A stretch of 64,000 bases of DNA from Thelephora terrestris (GCA_015956445.1 WIUZ02000016.1:434001-498000); one strand, 5' to 3'. Shown: positions 1-13,370, counted from the first letter of the stretch. Notes: generated by a model from the sequence alone, not told the origin. Made by a program: numbers and translations.

Positions 1-1605
1 GGGGGGCGCCCAGTTCTCACAAACGTACTGCTGCATAATTGCGGAGCTTTTACTCAAGGTCGCAAGAGCTCGCAAATCTCATTTGCACCGTGTTGCCGAC
101 TACCAACCTTTTCTGATAAAACGATACTACGAGGATTACATCCGCGGTCAACTTGTGGAGCAACCGCATATTCACCCCTACTCACGTCTGAACTTGAGGC
201 TCACTCTCCGGTATCTTTGGCACGGTACCAACACCTCGTTCTCGACCTACCGTCTGGGTCTACCGGCCAACCTTTGGTCTCGGAGACCACGCTGAGCACT
301 TTTTTTTTTGGTCGTCCAAAGCATGGGGTCAGACATGGCGTTGTGGTCAGCATCTGGGAGGAGCCGTTCCGGAGAGTCTGTTTCTTGTGGCTCTCTGGCC
401 CGGTTTGATTGATAGTCGAGGGTGAGATGAAAATGCTGCAGCCGTTTTTCTTGTTGTTGCAGGTACGCCGCATCAGGAAAGGCGAGAACTTGTCAGAAGA
501 AAGTTCAGCCAAGTACGCATCGACATAGCACCTCGATATCTTCCCACATTCGTGAGATCATTCCGTGTGAATGTAGGACCACGTCCCTCCTCAGTCGCAT
601 TGCCAGTCCTGGCTGGGTCCCGAGAACACCTAATTGGTGAGTGAATCACGACAGCAGCGTCGTAGATTTAGTAGCTCGTACATCGTCTGTCGAGTATATG
701 GTCTTAAAATGTTTTGAATAGTACTCACATCTTGATAATCATAATGTCGATGGCCTTTAGCTCCCGCTAAGTTCCGCGAGGTACATCAATTGGACCGGAA
801 ACCATGACGCAAGGTGCAAGAGCATTGATGAACTCAACGGAGGGACTGGAAAACCACCGAAATCACAAGCACTTCAAGCTTCATGCCTGTGGCTGAATTC
901 CAGCCCGCCCGGTTTCCCACAAACTGTTCGAACAGCCCGGCTGCCACCCCTCTTCGTCTTGAATCCTTCTCAGACCTCTTCGAAGAAATCATGCGAGGGC
1001 AAAGAGTGGTGGTGAGCATCATAATACAGTACGACGACCGTTCGGGTTGGGAAGACGCGTTCATCGCGAGCGCTGGCATCCGGCTATTGGCGAAAAGCAT
1101 CGGCATTGAAGCTTAAGGTGGCAAGAGTCCCATTCACCAATCCTCCCGACGCGTGAACTACGAAACATATAGGCAACTGTTGATCCGTACGCGAGAGGAA
1201 CCACGCGGGAGGTAATGAAGCCACTGCTACGGATATCAATGGATCGTGGATCCGGTGGAAAGCCAAATACTACATGCACGAGTCACCGGTGAATTGATTT
1301 CCGCACCTAAGCATGCCTTCTTCGACAGGGTAGAATCATTCAGCTGACGCGGACCTTCCCAAACGTTTCTCCTCCTTTGGGACTGCGTCCAAATGACCAT
1401 TCATTGTAGTGCGACGGAGCCCCTGAGACCCGCATAAAATAGTACATCCGGGGTCCAATGTCGGAAGTTGTGGAGGAAGGATAACGGGTCGAAGTGGTCA
1501 AGATTCGGTGGTTTACTACAGGGTGGGATGTGGGAAAGACAATTCGAGGCCGCGATCGGCAAAATCCGTTCGAGACCACGAACGCAACTCTCTCATCAGA
1601 TGGCT
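1..1605. other. No recognisable gene; left flank of NLR-1
   Basis: I see no coding pattern I can name on either strand. Open frames here are short (under about 135 codons), overlap each other and lack recognisable motifs. The last ~150 bases resemble sequence upstream of NLR-6 and, inverted, upstream of NLR-7, so they belong to the NLR-1 promoter region. Confidence 0.5.
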
Positions 1606-1660
1606 ATGCTTATATGGGACACGCCATGACGGACACATTGGCCGCCCATCCCTAGCGTTC
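1606..1660 (+). promoter_or_regulatory. Conserved block upstream of class I NLR-1
   Basis: A block of about 55 bases, containing GACACGCCATG and later GCCGCCCATCCCTAGCGTTCG, ends 75 bases before the NLR-1 start codon. Close matches lie at about the same distance before NLR-6 (42077-42132) and NLR-7 (53505-53560, - strand). Conservation outside the reading frame suggests a core promoter or 5' leader. It could also simply be recent duplication. Confidence 0.4.
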
Positions 1661-1735
1661 GAGTTTTTTCTCACAGCCCTAAGCAGGCCTAGTGGCATAC
1701 TAACTTATCTCTTCCCATCTACCGCTGTTTCGACG

Positions 1736-4699
1736 ATGGATACAAACACCCCGCACTCGGGAGGGCACGATGGGGGTCTTTCCTCGTTGAATGCATCTAT
1801 CGGAGCTCTGCATCTCGCAGAGCAAAACTCGAGCATCGAACCAGCCAAGACCGTTTTTGGCTCGGCCGGCGTTCTTCTGGCAACGATTAGGGTGCGTTCA
1901 CTCCCTCTGCAATGACGACCTTCTAGTTCATGTGCCATATCTAGGACTCGGGGTTAAACGAGCGAGACTACTTCAAGCTTGGTCTATCCTGCGCCGGCGT
2001 ATGTCAAGCTCTCGACCGGGGGTTGAATGGTAGACGAACGGATGAGCTCAGTGGATCACTACTCGGGGCGATCGAGACACTGACGACGTGAGTTGAACCA
2101 GTAATGCACGCGCGGAGAAACCCGGTCATTAAGGTCTCCACCGCAGAACTATCGCCACGATCCAGAAGGAAATTGTGGAACAGGGTAAACGAAACTCGAC
2201 CTTCCAAGCGAAGAACGATAAGAAGATGATTGCTGATTGGGGGCGGGACCTGGATAGGATCCTCCTCATCTTCCATGTGCGTCCAGTACGGCCAGATTTA
2301 CGGTCACTAATAGCATCACTTTCAGACGGAGTTGTCAATCAATAACCATATGATACTTTTGGATATCCATCGCGATGTTCAAGCATGCCAGGGAGGCACC
2401 GACCGGCAACATCAATCAGTAGGCACGATTTTCTATTCATCGACAACAAAATACTGAACATCCCGTAGGCCCAACCAAGGTTAGTCTCGCTGATATTTGA
2501 TGGAACCAAGACCTCAAGTTCATTAGTGTCCTCCCCGGGGAATTGCCTCCCCCTCGGCCTAGGGCCTGTTTTGGTCGCGACGAGTTGATCGAAAAGATTG
2601 TCGTTCTTGCAGACACCCTCAACCCTATTGCTCTCATCGGCGCTGGCGGAATCGGGAAGACGTTCGTCGCGCTCGCCGTTCTTCACCACGAGCGCATCGA
2701 ACAACGGTTTGGCGGCAACCGTCGCTTCGTCCGCTGTGACCAGTTCCCAGCTTCTCATGCAAATTTCCTTCGCCAACTCTCGAAGGTTATCGGTGCTGGT
2801 GTCGAAAACCCCGAGGACATGGTTTCCCTCCGACCATTCCTATCTTCGAGGAAAATGATTATAGTCCTCGACAACGCCGAGTCCGTTCTCGACCCTCAGG
2901 GAACTGACGCCAGGGAGATATACGCGATGGTGAAGGAGCTGAGTCAGTTCAGCAACATCTGCCTATGCGTCACATCCCGCATATCCAACGTCCCCCCACA
3001 CTGTATGCGGGTGGAAATTCCCACGTTGTCAATGGAAGCCGCACGCAATATCTTCCACAGCATCTATGGCGGCGGCGATCGGTCCGGGATCATCGACAAC
3101 CTTCTCCAGCGCCTGGACTTTCACGCGCTCTCGATAACACTACTCGCCACCGCCGCATCCGACAATATGTGGAGCTTCGATCGACTGTCTCAGGAGTGGG
3201 ACGAACAACGCACGCAGGTACTTCGGACGGATTTCAACGAGAGCCTGGCAGCGGCCATCGAATCGTCACTCACTTCCCCAACATTCTGCAAACTTGGCCC
3301 AAACGCGCGTGACCTCCTCGGAGTGGTCGCTTTCTTCCCACAGGGAATAGACGAGAAGAACCTTGACTGGTTTTTTTCTACCATCCCTGACAGAAAGAAC
3401 ATATTTGACAAGTTCTGCGCTCTTTCGTTGACGTACCGAAGTAATCAATTCATCACGATGTTGGCGCCGCTTCAGGACTACCTGTCCCCCCAGGACCCAA
3501 TGTCATCTCCACTCCTTTCCGCGACCAAGGATCATTACTTCACCCGGCTGTCGGTTCATCTCGATCCTGACCGACCTGGATTTGCAGAAGCTCGGTGGAT
3601 AAAGTCAGAAGACGAGAACGTCGAGCACCTGCTTGATGTTCTTACATCCATCGACACGAATGCGATCAATGTATGGGATGCTTGTTACCACTTCATGGAG
3701 CACCTCTATTGGCAGAAACCTCGGCAAACAGTGCTGAGGTCGAAGATCGAAGGCCTTCCCGATGGCCATCCCTCCAAGGTCAAATGCTTGTTCAAGCTCT
3801 CGTGGTTGTATGGGTCGGTTGGAAATGATGCAGAAGAAAAACGACTCCTCGGCCATACTTTAACACTTGGGAGAGAGCAGGGGGATGACCTTTGGGTCGC
3901 TCTAACATTGCGATCCTTATCTCGTGTAAATTGGATTCTACGACAGCCCAGGGAAGGGATACCACAGGCGGAGGAAGCATTGGAGTTGTTCAAACGGCTC
4001 GAGGATCCGTTGGAACAAGCTAATTGCTTACAATCCCTTGCCCGGTTATTGCTTGACGATGATCAACTCGACGCTGCTCAAGACGCTGTATCACGCAAGC
4101 TCGAACTTCTCCCGGAGGAAGGCCAAGAGTTTCAGCTCATCGAATCTCATCGCGTCCTCGGCGGTATATATCGATCCAAGGGCGAGAGAGAGAAAACGAT
4201 TCACCATTTCAAGGCGGCTCTGAAAATTGCATCCGCTTTCAATTGGCAAGACGAACTATTTTCGATTCATTACGAGCTGGCACAGGCGTTTCGCGATGAA
4301 GACAAGTTCGAGGACTCAAATGCCCACATCAAACAAGCCAAATTGCATACAGCCGACAACGCTTACCACCTGGGCCTCGGGGGGGAAATTCAATCTCGGA
4401 TCTGGTATCGGCAATGCCGACTGGAAGAGGCGAGAGGCGAGGCTTTGGGCGCACTCGAGGTCTTTGAGAGGCTTGGGGCGATGGCGGATGTAGAGCGCTG
4501 CCGAGAGCTCTGCCAATCGATTGAGCGAGCAATAGAAAGCCGGTCTATCTCGAGCGAATCAGGTTCTAGTGGTGAGCACTTGAGTTCTCAAAAGTGGTGT
4601 TACTTCTAACTGGATGATATCTTAGCATATAGCACAGCGTCGAGCGGCCCAATGTCGACCTTCCCCGACCAAGGATCTGGACGGGTATCTCATTTCTGA
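1736..4699 (+). CDS. NLR-1: class I NB-ARC/TPR STAND receptor
   Basis: Predicted intracellular STAND/NLR-type receptor of about 883 residues. Proposed exons: 1736-1891, 1945-2087, 2147-2276, 2326-2418, micro-exon 2469-2479, 2527-4571 and 4626-4699; all junctions are GT-AG and keep frame. Residues 1-174 form a helical N-terminal domain containing FGSAGVLLATIR and LGLSCAGVCQALDRGLNGR. NB-ARC follows, with the P-loop GAGGIGKT near residue 216, Walker B-like [23 protein letters not shown] and a winged-helix part [25 protein letters not shown] takes the place of the MHD motif. About six TPR-like repeats of ~40 residues fill the C-terminal third, for example SLARLLLDDDQLDAAQDA. The start is the first ATG of an exon conserved in length and frame across class I genes. 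If the last intron is retained, translation instead ends at 4609. Ligand and signalling output are unknown; an immune or non-self role is inferred from architecture. Confidence 0.82.
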
Positions 4700-6663
4700 A
4701 CGCGATATTGTTCTCCCTCTTTTCAAGGTCATTTTATGTCGCCCTAGCTCATCTCTTGTAATTGTACAATGCTCTCTGCACGATCGCCCTCCTGTTCGTG
4801 GTTGATATGTAACAAGTATCCTCTGACCACGCGTTGTCTCTAGATCTGTGAGCTGATCGCTTCTATTTCTTTCCATTGAATGCTAGTTTATTGTGCAGAA
4901 ATATTTAAAGACGCCAAACGTTGCGAGTTTCCAGTCGGAGGCTCAAGCGCTCAACCCCTCTACCGGTCGTCCTCCTCCTACTCTTCCAACCTTGGACCGT
5001 CGATGGAACCGGCGCGCATGAGGGATGATCTTTGATCACCAGTGATAAGCAGCGCGTGGAGAACAAAGTTGTGTGGCCATGACTCTCTGATCCCGGCGTG
5101 CGTTGCTACGTCGATGAGTTCATGTCTACGAGCCGATTCGAAACGACCGTCTGGGCCAAGGAAGCAACTCAGAAGGAAGTCGGCGTCATCGCGTACCGCA
5201 CCACCGGGCCCAAGTGGACGCAGTCTAGAAAAGGGACCGGAGGATGAGCGCATATTGTGGATACGCCGAAGGGAGGTAGTAGAGTAAACAACTCGCCGTC
5301 CCATCATGATTGGATCTGGTCGCAACCCCTTCACATTGATCACAATGTTCTGACGAATCGGTCCTTCTGTCCCTCCCGGTGTGGCGAGGGGAAAGTGCAG
5401 TGGATGCCCGACTCGCATCCACCGACACCGTTCCAACTCAGGTGGAGTGAGAGGCATACGGAACCCAGAAGCACGGCAGATGATTCTCAAAGTCTCGCAT
5501 CCACCCACCACGGGGCTCAGTTCACCCCCAAACTCTCATCCATGCATCGCTTTCGACTCGAGGTCGTCCCTCCCGATTTCGACGAGAAGGATCTCAGGAC
5601 TCTTCGGGGAAGGCTTCCATGGGCCCACCCTCGTCCCCACCGACACAAGATTGACAACTGTATGCTCGGCGGTCCTCCACAAGGGGTTCTCCTGCGTCAT
5701 TATGGGGAGCAGTGTATCCCAGGATCCCACGGCACCCGGCGAATGGTGGCAGATGTCGCTCACAGAATGGAAACCGAGCCTGCAATTCGACCCTCAGTCG
5801 CATAAAATTACGTCGTGAGATATAGATGCAAAGGAAGCCTTCCATCATATGATAGTGACTTGCGACGGATCCCTCTGAGCGGCAGGGAAGTGTAGGGGAG
5901 TCGGAGACAACGAGGGCGTACGAACCCGAGGAAGGAATACTCACCGCTCAAAATTCACAGAAGGGGGACCGCAGTCAAAACCCAGTGGAGTTCTGCACGA
6001 GTCCAGAGAAATCGGTAAACTGATTGAGAAAGATAAGCGTTCGATACGCACAAGAAACGACGCTCTGTCCACTTCCGGTGGAATATCTCTGAGCCCTCTG
6101 CATTATTTCCTTGCCTTGAGGTACTGTTGTGATCAAGCTGCAGGTTATGTCGTTCAGGGTACTCCAACCTCCGACCCAACTGCACAAGGATGTGATCTGG
6201 CTGTTCAAAGGGGTATCGTCGGTCGTGCTCCATCACATCCCACCGATCTCCGGAGTCCCTGATCCAGCCCTTCATCACATCGGAGCTGCCCGAACGAAAT
6301 CCGACTCCGACCAGACGAGAGGATTTAACTTGAGAATTTCTGTGGGCATAATGCCTGGGGCGTAGACGAGAAGGTCTATTTCGCTGTGTAGTGGGGACTG
6401 AACAGATATTCTTCGGTTTAGGAAAGTGTACCCACCTAAAGTAAGGTGCCGCTGTAGCCATGGAGCGCGCAAATGGTTCGTTCACCGGCGTGTACACGAG
6501 TGGTATGTCATATCGCTCAGCGGTTTTTTACACATCAGGTGAATTAAAACCCTGGCTTCTTCCAGCTTCATCGATCAGCGCTCGGCAATGTCATGTAATG
6601 ACACTCGGCTCAGCCAACATGAAACCTCGCGAAACCCGCGAATCCGTGTGACCACTTACGCAT
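4700..6663. other. Intergenic stretch without a recognisable gene
   Basis: This lies between the NLR-1 stop and the start of the first 6.7 kb repeat unit. The first ~150 bases resemble the conserved 3' flank of the other NLR genes. From about 4980 to 6500 the - strand has several moderate open frames (5511 to 4978 is 177 codons; 5944 to 5594 and 6497 to 5955 are others) that could be exons of a decayed gene, but I recognise no family and cannot connect them convincingly. A + strand frame at 5257-5805 overlaps them and looks like a shadow. Confidence 0.4.
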
Positions 6664-7779
6664 GAAGTTGTCCGAATACCGGTGATCGTTTGAACCCACC
6701 GCCGTGCAGACAGGTCTGGCAGCGTCCAACGATGGAAAGTCGTCACGGTCCCACTGGAGATTTGTGGGACGTATAATCCTGTGTTAACCGTTGCTAGTGT
6801 GTGCTTGTACGAGCCCATGACTCACACGGGGTATATACGCAGTCCGTTATGCCGCGCGAAGACTTTGCACCTTCAACCAGGATCCGAGGTCCCGACGCTA
6901 AGAAGGGAAAATTGAGTAAATGAGTGCGATAATCGGTTGAAAGAGAGACAAAAAAGACATGCGCTGGCATTTCCGAGAGTTAACGAGAACTTGAACAGGA
7001 CTCCCACGGAATAAGCCAGGTGGCATCACCGAGAGCAACTCGACAACACTTCTGCAGGGTGATGTTTGGAAATTTGTTAACCTATTCCGCGAGGGGATGA
7101 GTGGACAAAGTCACAGCTCAGGTAAAGGCCCGATGTGGCAAGGGAATGAGAAAACCACACCCAGAGTTTTTCCTTCCCCAGTAGCCCTACCAATAGCCCC
7201 ACCTTACAAGCCGCAGAGTAGTCTGAGCCTCAGACCCATGCTGAGTATTCAAAAGACGAGAGGGAATGCGATACCGGTGTCAAGGTAGTCCCCCTCATGG
7301 AAGCATCAATGCGCTATGGCCGTTCGTGATAGAGGAGGAAAATGACACGAACATCATCTATACCGACGGAACAAGCCCGAGGGTTCGAGCGAGGTGCATT
7401 TGTGCGAGGCTCAATCGAAGAGCGTCCCCCCAACAGCAGTCCCCCCCCCTCCAATCCTCCTCCGAATTCGCTCTGAAATTCGAGGCTGGATTCCAGCCTA
7501 AATCGAACCGCGGGATGATCGAGGCAAGTGTATCTCCCCGTCGCCGCCATGTTCTTGCTTCGGAAGACACCACCATCGCTCCCACAGCTGAACGTTGCAC
7601 CACTCTCGGCCTTGGTGGAAAGCGTGGACCCACTCTATTACGATGTTCATACCGGTTAGGGCTAGCCTCGGATCCAGTGACACGGCCTCGACAGACTCGG
7701 GAACTCCCCGTTTCCGGCGCCTCCTCTTTGCACAGCACCCTCTCTTCCTGCCCACCACCCACTACAGCAATCGGGAACC

Positions 7780-10493
7780 ATGTCAACCTCCTACGGAACT
7801 TCGGGACCAGGTGGGCGCGCAGGATATCAACCTGCCGTCGAACGACCGGTGAGCAGACACGATCATGCAGCGCCCGAGCCGATGTTGATTTGGATGGAAC
7901 AGACAACGACTGAACAATCGTTGTCGAACGAAATCAGGCGACTAAATGTAAGGCTGTTTATTGACGTCTCAAACTTCAGGCCTCGGGGCTAACAGAGTAC
8001 AAGCGCACCGTCAAGACGCTACATGAGGTGAGATGCTTTCCGTCGAGCGCGGCAATTTTCTAATTAAACTGCAGGAGTCTTCTGCGACGCAGGAGAAGAT
8101 TGATGCTTTGTTGAAGGAGTTAGAAAGGTTAGGCCTCAGGGTGGACAGCGGGGATACGGCGCATGAAGTGCAGCCAACGCGGAGTGCTCCTGCGCCCACG
8201 TCAGTCAACTTCATCCTTGTCGATCGATCTTTTACTGAACTCTCTCCAGAGCTTTAGAAGGAATCAGAGGCAAGCTTCAAGGCCTTTCTGATCGCATCGA
8301 GAATGTGGGTCGCATGGGAAGCAACGAAGAAATCAAGGATGTCTTTGCGCTCATCGATGGTATTCGAGATACAATTGCCGATTGTCAAGTAAGTAGCAGG
8401 GCTCAAATCTAGCCTGATCTGGCTGCTGAAGAACGCAGTCTATTACGCTTGCAGCCAGCATACCCGGTGAATCACCCCCTCCAGCGCCGAGGGACTTTTT
8501 CGGACGTGAAGAATTTATCGAGAAGATCGTCGGACTCGCGGAAAACCTGGTGCCCATCGCGCTCGTTGGCGCAGGAGGAATCGGGAAGACGGCTATCGCG
8601 CTCACCGTCCTCCACCACGGTCGTACAAAGGAACGGTTTGGTGGCCACCGTCGATTCATGCGCTGTGATCAGTTTCCAGCTTCCAGTGCTAATTTCCTTC
8701 GCCAACTCTCAAAGATTATTGGCGCTGGCGTTGAGAACCCCGAGGACTTGGCTTCCCTCCGGTCATTCCTGTCTTGCAGGGAAATGCTTATCGTCCTCGA
8801 CAATGCCGAGTCTATTCTGGACCCACAAGGAACCGACGCCCGGGACATACACAAGATGGTGAAGGAGCTGAGCCAGTTCAACAACATTTGCTTGTGTGTC
8901 ACCTCCCGCATATCCAACGTCCCCCCGAACTGCAAGCGGCTGGAAATCCCCACGTTGCCAATGGAGGCAGCATGCAACATCTTCTACAACATCTACGGCG
9001 ACGGTGATCGGTCCGGGATCATCGACGACCTCCTTCGGCGCCTGGACTTCCACGCGCTTTCGATAACACTACTCGCCACCACCGCGTCCGACAACATGTG
9101 GAGCTTCGATAGACTGGCCCAGGAGTGGGGCGAACAACGCACGCAGGTACTTCGGACGGATTACGACGAGAGCCTGGCAGCGACTATTGAATTGTCCCTC
9201 ACTTCCCCATCATTCCGGAAACTAGGCCCAAACGCACGCGACCTCCTTGGAATAGTTGCTTTCTTCCCGCGAGGAATCGATGAGAAGAACCTTGACTGGC
9301 TGTTCCTCACTGTCCCCAGTAGAAAGATCATCTTCGATAAGTTCTATGCTCTTTCGCTGACGTACCGGAGCAACGGCTTTGTCACGATGTTGGCACCCGT
9401 TCGAGACTATCTCTCCCCATCAGACCCCAAGACATCTCCACTCCTTTGTGCTACCAAGGATCACTACTTCACCCGGTTGTCAGTTTACCTTCGTCCTAGC
9501 AAACCCGGATTTGACGAATCACAGTGGATCAAGTCAGAAGACGAGAACGTTGAGCACCTGCTCGATATTTTCACATCCATCGACATGGACGCACTCGATG
9601 TCTGGGATGCTTGTTACAAATTCATGGAGCACCTCTATTGGCAAAAACCACGGCAAACGGTGCTGATGTCGAAGATCGAAGGCCTTCCCGATAGCCATCC
9701 CTCCAAGGTCAAATGCTTGTTCTTGCTCTCACTTTTGTTTGGGTCTGTCGGAAATTTCGTAGAAAACAAACGACTCCTTGTCCATACCTTGGCACTTGGG
9801 AGAGAGCAGGGGGACGACTTTTGGGTTGCTACATCATTACAATCATTATCTCTCGTCAATCTATGTCTGGTACTCTTCAAGGAAGGGATACGACAGGTGG
9901 AGGAAGCATTTAAAACGTTCGAACGGCTCGGGGACCCAGTGGAACAAGCAATTTGTTTGGGTTACCTCGCTCGGTTGTTGCTTCGCGACGATCAACCCGA
10001 CGCTGCTCAAGACGCTGCGTTACGCAAGATAGAACTTCTCCCGGAGAAAGGCGAAGAATTTCACCTCTGCGAATCTCATCGCATTCTCGGCAGGATTCAT
10101 CGTTCCAAGGGAGAGAAAGAGAAGGCCCTTGATCATTTCAAGACGGCCCTAACGATCGCATCTTCCTTCAACTGGCAAGGTCAACTATTTCAGATTCATT
10201 ACGAGATGGCGTGGCTCTGTCTCGACGACGAAAAGTTCGACGAAGCAACCGCACACATCAACCAAGCCAAATCACACACAGTTGATGTCACATATTACCT
10301 GGGTTGTGGGATGGAAATGCAGGCTCGAATTTGGTATCGGCAACGCAGGCCGGAAGATGCGAGGGCTGAGGTTATGCGTGCGTTCGAGGTCTTTCAGAAG
10401 CTTGGGTTGTCGGATGATGCATATACGGAGCGCTGTACAGTGCTCCTCCAGGAGATCGAAGAAGCAATGGGAAGCCCGGAGGTATCAAACTGA
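7780..10493 (+). CDS. NLR-2: class II NB-ARC/TPR receptor
   Basis: NB-ARC/TPR receptor with a coiled-coil-like N-terminus unrelated to that of NLR-1. Proposed exons: 7780-7947 (56 codons), 8004-8027 (8 codons), 8075-8199, 8250-8388 and 8439-10493. The first four encode SLSNEIRRLN, RTVKTLHE, EKIDALLKELERLG and IKDVFALIDGIRDTIADCQ, a heptad-like amphipathic stretch. The main exon has the P-loop [55 protein letters not shown], then about six TPR-like repeats. Exon lengths and phases match NLR-3 and NLR-4 exactly, which supports the start. Near the 3' end the sequence differs from NLR-4, so translation stops at TGA 10491-10493. The terminal intron and AYSAP-type tail of NLR-4 are therefore lost. 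Probably functional apart from this minor truncation; role inferred from domain architecture. Confidence 0.82.
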
Positions 10494-10749
10494 AGTAGGT
10501 GGCAAGTTTTCGAGCCGCAATGCTGCTTCCCGCCCTCATTAACTCTGTCCAGTGTTGGGCGCCGATCGCAGAAGCAGAAATCCCTTTTTTCCACATTGCG
10601 AGCTCTCCCACTGTCGAGTTCCTTCTCTCACAATTCACGCAACTATTAATTAGACTCCGCGATTCAACAGTATGATTAAGATTTGAACACAACCCTGATT
10701 TTCGCGAGTTCTGTACGAAAGCTCTTACGAACTCATTAAAATTCACTGA

Positions 10750-11990
10750 GAGGTATTGGGCCGGTTTTGTCTTCTGCAGCCACTACCGCGTTCATCATCA
10801 ATGTCAACTACCGACTCCAACACCGCTCAGGCGAAGAAACTGCCACCTTCCTCCGCATCCTCATTCTACTGCAAGGACAACAACACCACCTTCGAAAATG
10901 ACACACCCCACCCTTCCGCAACGGGTTGACCCTCCTCACGCTTGCGAGTCTCGCCGCCTCATCGCTATCGTTCACCACCTTCCTGGCTATGCTGTGCAAG
11001 CGGTGGCTGAACCGTTACGCATCGACTGACATGCGAGGAACCGCTATGGAACGCGGTCAGAACCGACAGCGAAAACCGGACGGCGTCGTCGCGATTATCT
11101 GATGAAGTCGTTTCCACTGATGTTGCAGGCTGCGTTGTTACTCCTCCGTTGCGCGCTCTCTCGTTACCTTTGAGAGATTGATGTTATCGCTGCATCAGTT
11201 GTCCTTGGTGTCATTTCGTTCGGCGTCCTCTTCTACCTGTTCACCCTCATTGCGGCGACGGTTTGAGAGGGTTGCCCATATCAAATCCCTGGACCACACA
11301 TCCTTCACTACCACCTCAGGCCAAATGTTTGGAGCACCCTTCGCTTGACCGTCGTTTTAGCCCTATGCCCTGATGAATACCTCGAGAGTCTCCGAGACCA
11401 TAGACATCAAGAGACATGAATTGCGATACACCCCGCGCCAGCCTAGAGACAATGTCGTGCCCTCCTCAAGGCGCCTGGTTTGGAGAATCTCTTACGCTCT
11501 CGCCATTGATGTCTATCGCCTTGGGCAAGCCACGGCCTGGCCAGCAGTCCGTCCCTTGGCCAGACCCCATGACCATCGTCTGCAGAGTGCCATGACCGGG
11601 AGGACTGTTCCGCGCACCGCTCAAGAGCGTGGGTCGGACCAGCAAAAAACTGCGCTAGACTTGTGTGTTGCGGCATTGCGTGGACCTTCCGGAAATCCTT
11701 GGACAGAGCCAAGTTAGCCATGACCAAACAGAAAATACCAACCTGAGGTTGAGTAGAAGACGATAGAGACTGATCCGGGCCCGCTCAATGGGGAAACATT
11801 TAGTGGGCCTACGACCTACAGCATGAACAGTCTTATCTTTTATGCGGCTCATTACCAAAGGTCTCGCAAACGAGAGTTCGCGTGTTTTGAGTCCTTTCAT
11901 GAAGTTGGACGATATCGCGGCAAGGGCATGGCTCGCACTGGGTGACTGGTCGAAACTCGATCAACGAGATGAACGGCGATAGCAAACTAG
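10750..11990 (+). pseudogene. DUF6535-like pseudogene, copy 1
   Basis: Conceptual translation in shifting frames gives pieces of a membrane protein family abundant in Agaricomycetes, which I recall as DUF6535: TLASLAAS followed by FLAMLCKRWLNRYASTDMRG and RQNRQRK-like text near 10930-11100, then SVVLGVISFGVLFYLFTL near 11200-11250 and FMKLDDIAARAWLALGDW near 11900. No single frame spans these pieces; I count at least three frame changes or stops. The + orientation matches NLR-2. The same remnant recurs after NLR-3, so it was already part of the duplicated unit. The bases between the NLR-2 stop and 10750 correspond to the NLR terminal intron and 3' flank. Confidence 0.65.
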
Positions 11991-12318
11991 GCGCTGCCCA
12001 CATCCGACTCCTGGCACGAGAATCATCGCATAATCACAAGCTTGACCTCGGGAATGAGGTCTAGTTCTCCCTCGTTTTGTACACCACCATCAGGGACTCT
12101 TTCTCGCATCCCGTTTCGAGTCGACGGAAGTAAACGGGACCGAGAACATCATTAATAAAGTAGTTGCAAGCATCTAATTAACATACTCCAATCCACTCGT
12201 CGCGTGTAGCCACATCTACAGAGTGCTTCGAAGTCGGTCTCGAAAAAGTTCCGCCGAGGATCCAAGGTCCACACAGGTAGCTTAAACACCCCCAAAACTC
12301 ACTTCCCGTTCTCAAGGC

Positions 12319-13370
12319 TCAAGCAGCGGAAGATCCACCCCCACCAGAAGTCGTCGACGTCGACCCGGCACTAGTCGCGATCTTAATCTTACCCTGCCCT
12401 TCGCCCTTCTCGATAAACCCGAAACTCCCCTTCCCACACATGTTCCTCCTCTTCTCCCTCTTCCCCTCGCTCAACTCGTCGTTCAATTTCCTCAACTCGC
12501 TCAATGTACCGAGGGATTCCGACGAGGACGGCGTGATCTCCTTCAGCGCTTTCTAACAGTTCGAGAGGGAGATCACCCGAGGGGGGCGCTCGGGAGTAGC
12601 AGGTTCTGTCTCCGGAGAAGCCGGTTTGGCATCTGGCGAAGGAAGGGGTTCGTCCCAGGTATCTATATCGTCCTCGAAGACCACGACACGAGCCCTATCC
12701 TCGGAGGGGGCATCAGCGGTGGGAGTAACAGGGGTAGCGCCTTCCTTTGTCATTTTTAGGCCTCCCAGGGCAATACTACACCCGCCTTGACTGCGTCCAA
12801 CACGCAGATCTATCCGACATGAAAGGCTCGTCAGCTTAAAGCCCTACTTCCAGACGAGACAGAGAGCGCGCGTTTGAGATCAGATCCGGAGAAATTCCCT
12901 GTCATCCTCGCCGTCTCATCAAGACTCACGTCCTCCGCAACAGTCTCGCCCTTTAACAATATTTTCAAATCTCTTTCATCTCCTTCTCCCCAGGAAGGTC
13001 GACGAGCAACCTCCTAAGTAACCTCCTCAACACCGCATCGTCCAGATCGAACGGTCGGTTTGTCGTCCCGATCACTACCACCCTCTGGTCTTGAGAGCTG
13101 GGACGGAGAACGTCCATCTCGGACATGAACTCAGCGATGACCCCCCGGTGCGCCAAAGCACCTCCAGTCTCGCGAGAAGACACGCGGGCTCCAGATAGGG
13201 AATCGATCTCATCGGCGAAGTCCACACACGGAGAGAGCCTTCGGGCAAGGGAGTGACAGCTTTGACCAACTTTTCTCCCTCACCGACATACTAAACGGAA
13301 ACAACAGCCTGAAGATCTGGGCTAAATGAGGCTCCAAGGAAACTTGGCCGTCTCACTTCCGAAGAAGTAC
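12319..13370 (-). pseudogene. AAA+ ATPase (Msp1/spastin-like) pseudogene, copy 1
   Basis: On the - strand, pieces match the C-terminal half of a meiotic-clade AAA+ ATPase. YVGEGEKLVKAV lies near 13280, FADEIDSLSGAR (Walker B region) near 13210, and VVVIGTTNRPFDLDDAVLRR (sensor 1/arginine-finger region) near 13070. NFSGSDLK (sensor 2) lies near 12880, DAVKAGVVLPWEA near 12780, and a tail MCGKGSFGFIEK near 12440. The parent is probably a mitochondrial-outer-membrane-type AAA protein. The N-terminal half with Walker A is missing and the frame shifts several times, for instance near 12968 after GEKEMKEI. It is a 5'-truncated host pseudogene carried in the repeat unit; an equivalent copy lies at 32427-33440. 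Confidence 0.75.

Noticed and set aside
2339-2776. 145-codon - strand frame opposite NLR-1
   Set aside because: Shadow of the NB-ARC exon; no motif and no support in the paralogues.
4900-4980. tRNA-like stretch with GAGCGCTTGAGCCTCC on the - strand
   Set aside because: No cloverleaf could be drawn and no B-box is present.
7358-7906. 182-codon - strand frame opposite the NLR-2 upstream block
   Set aside because: It overlaps NLR-2 exon 1 and is broken differently in units B and C.
7266-7913. 215-codon + strand frame upstream of NLR-2
   Set aside because: The frame is not kept in the nearly identical upstream blocks of NLR-3 and NLR-4, so it is chance.
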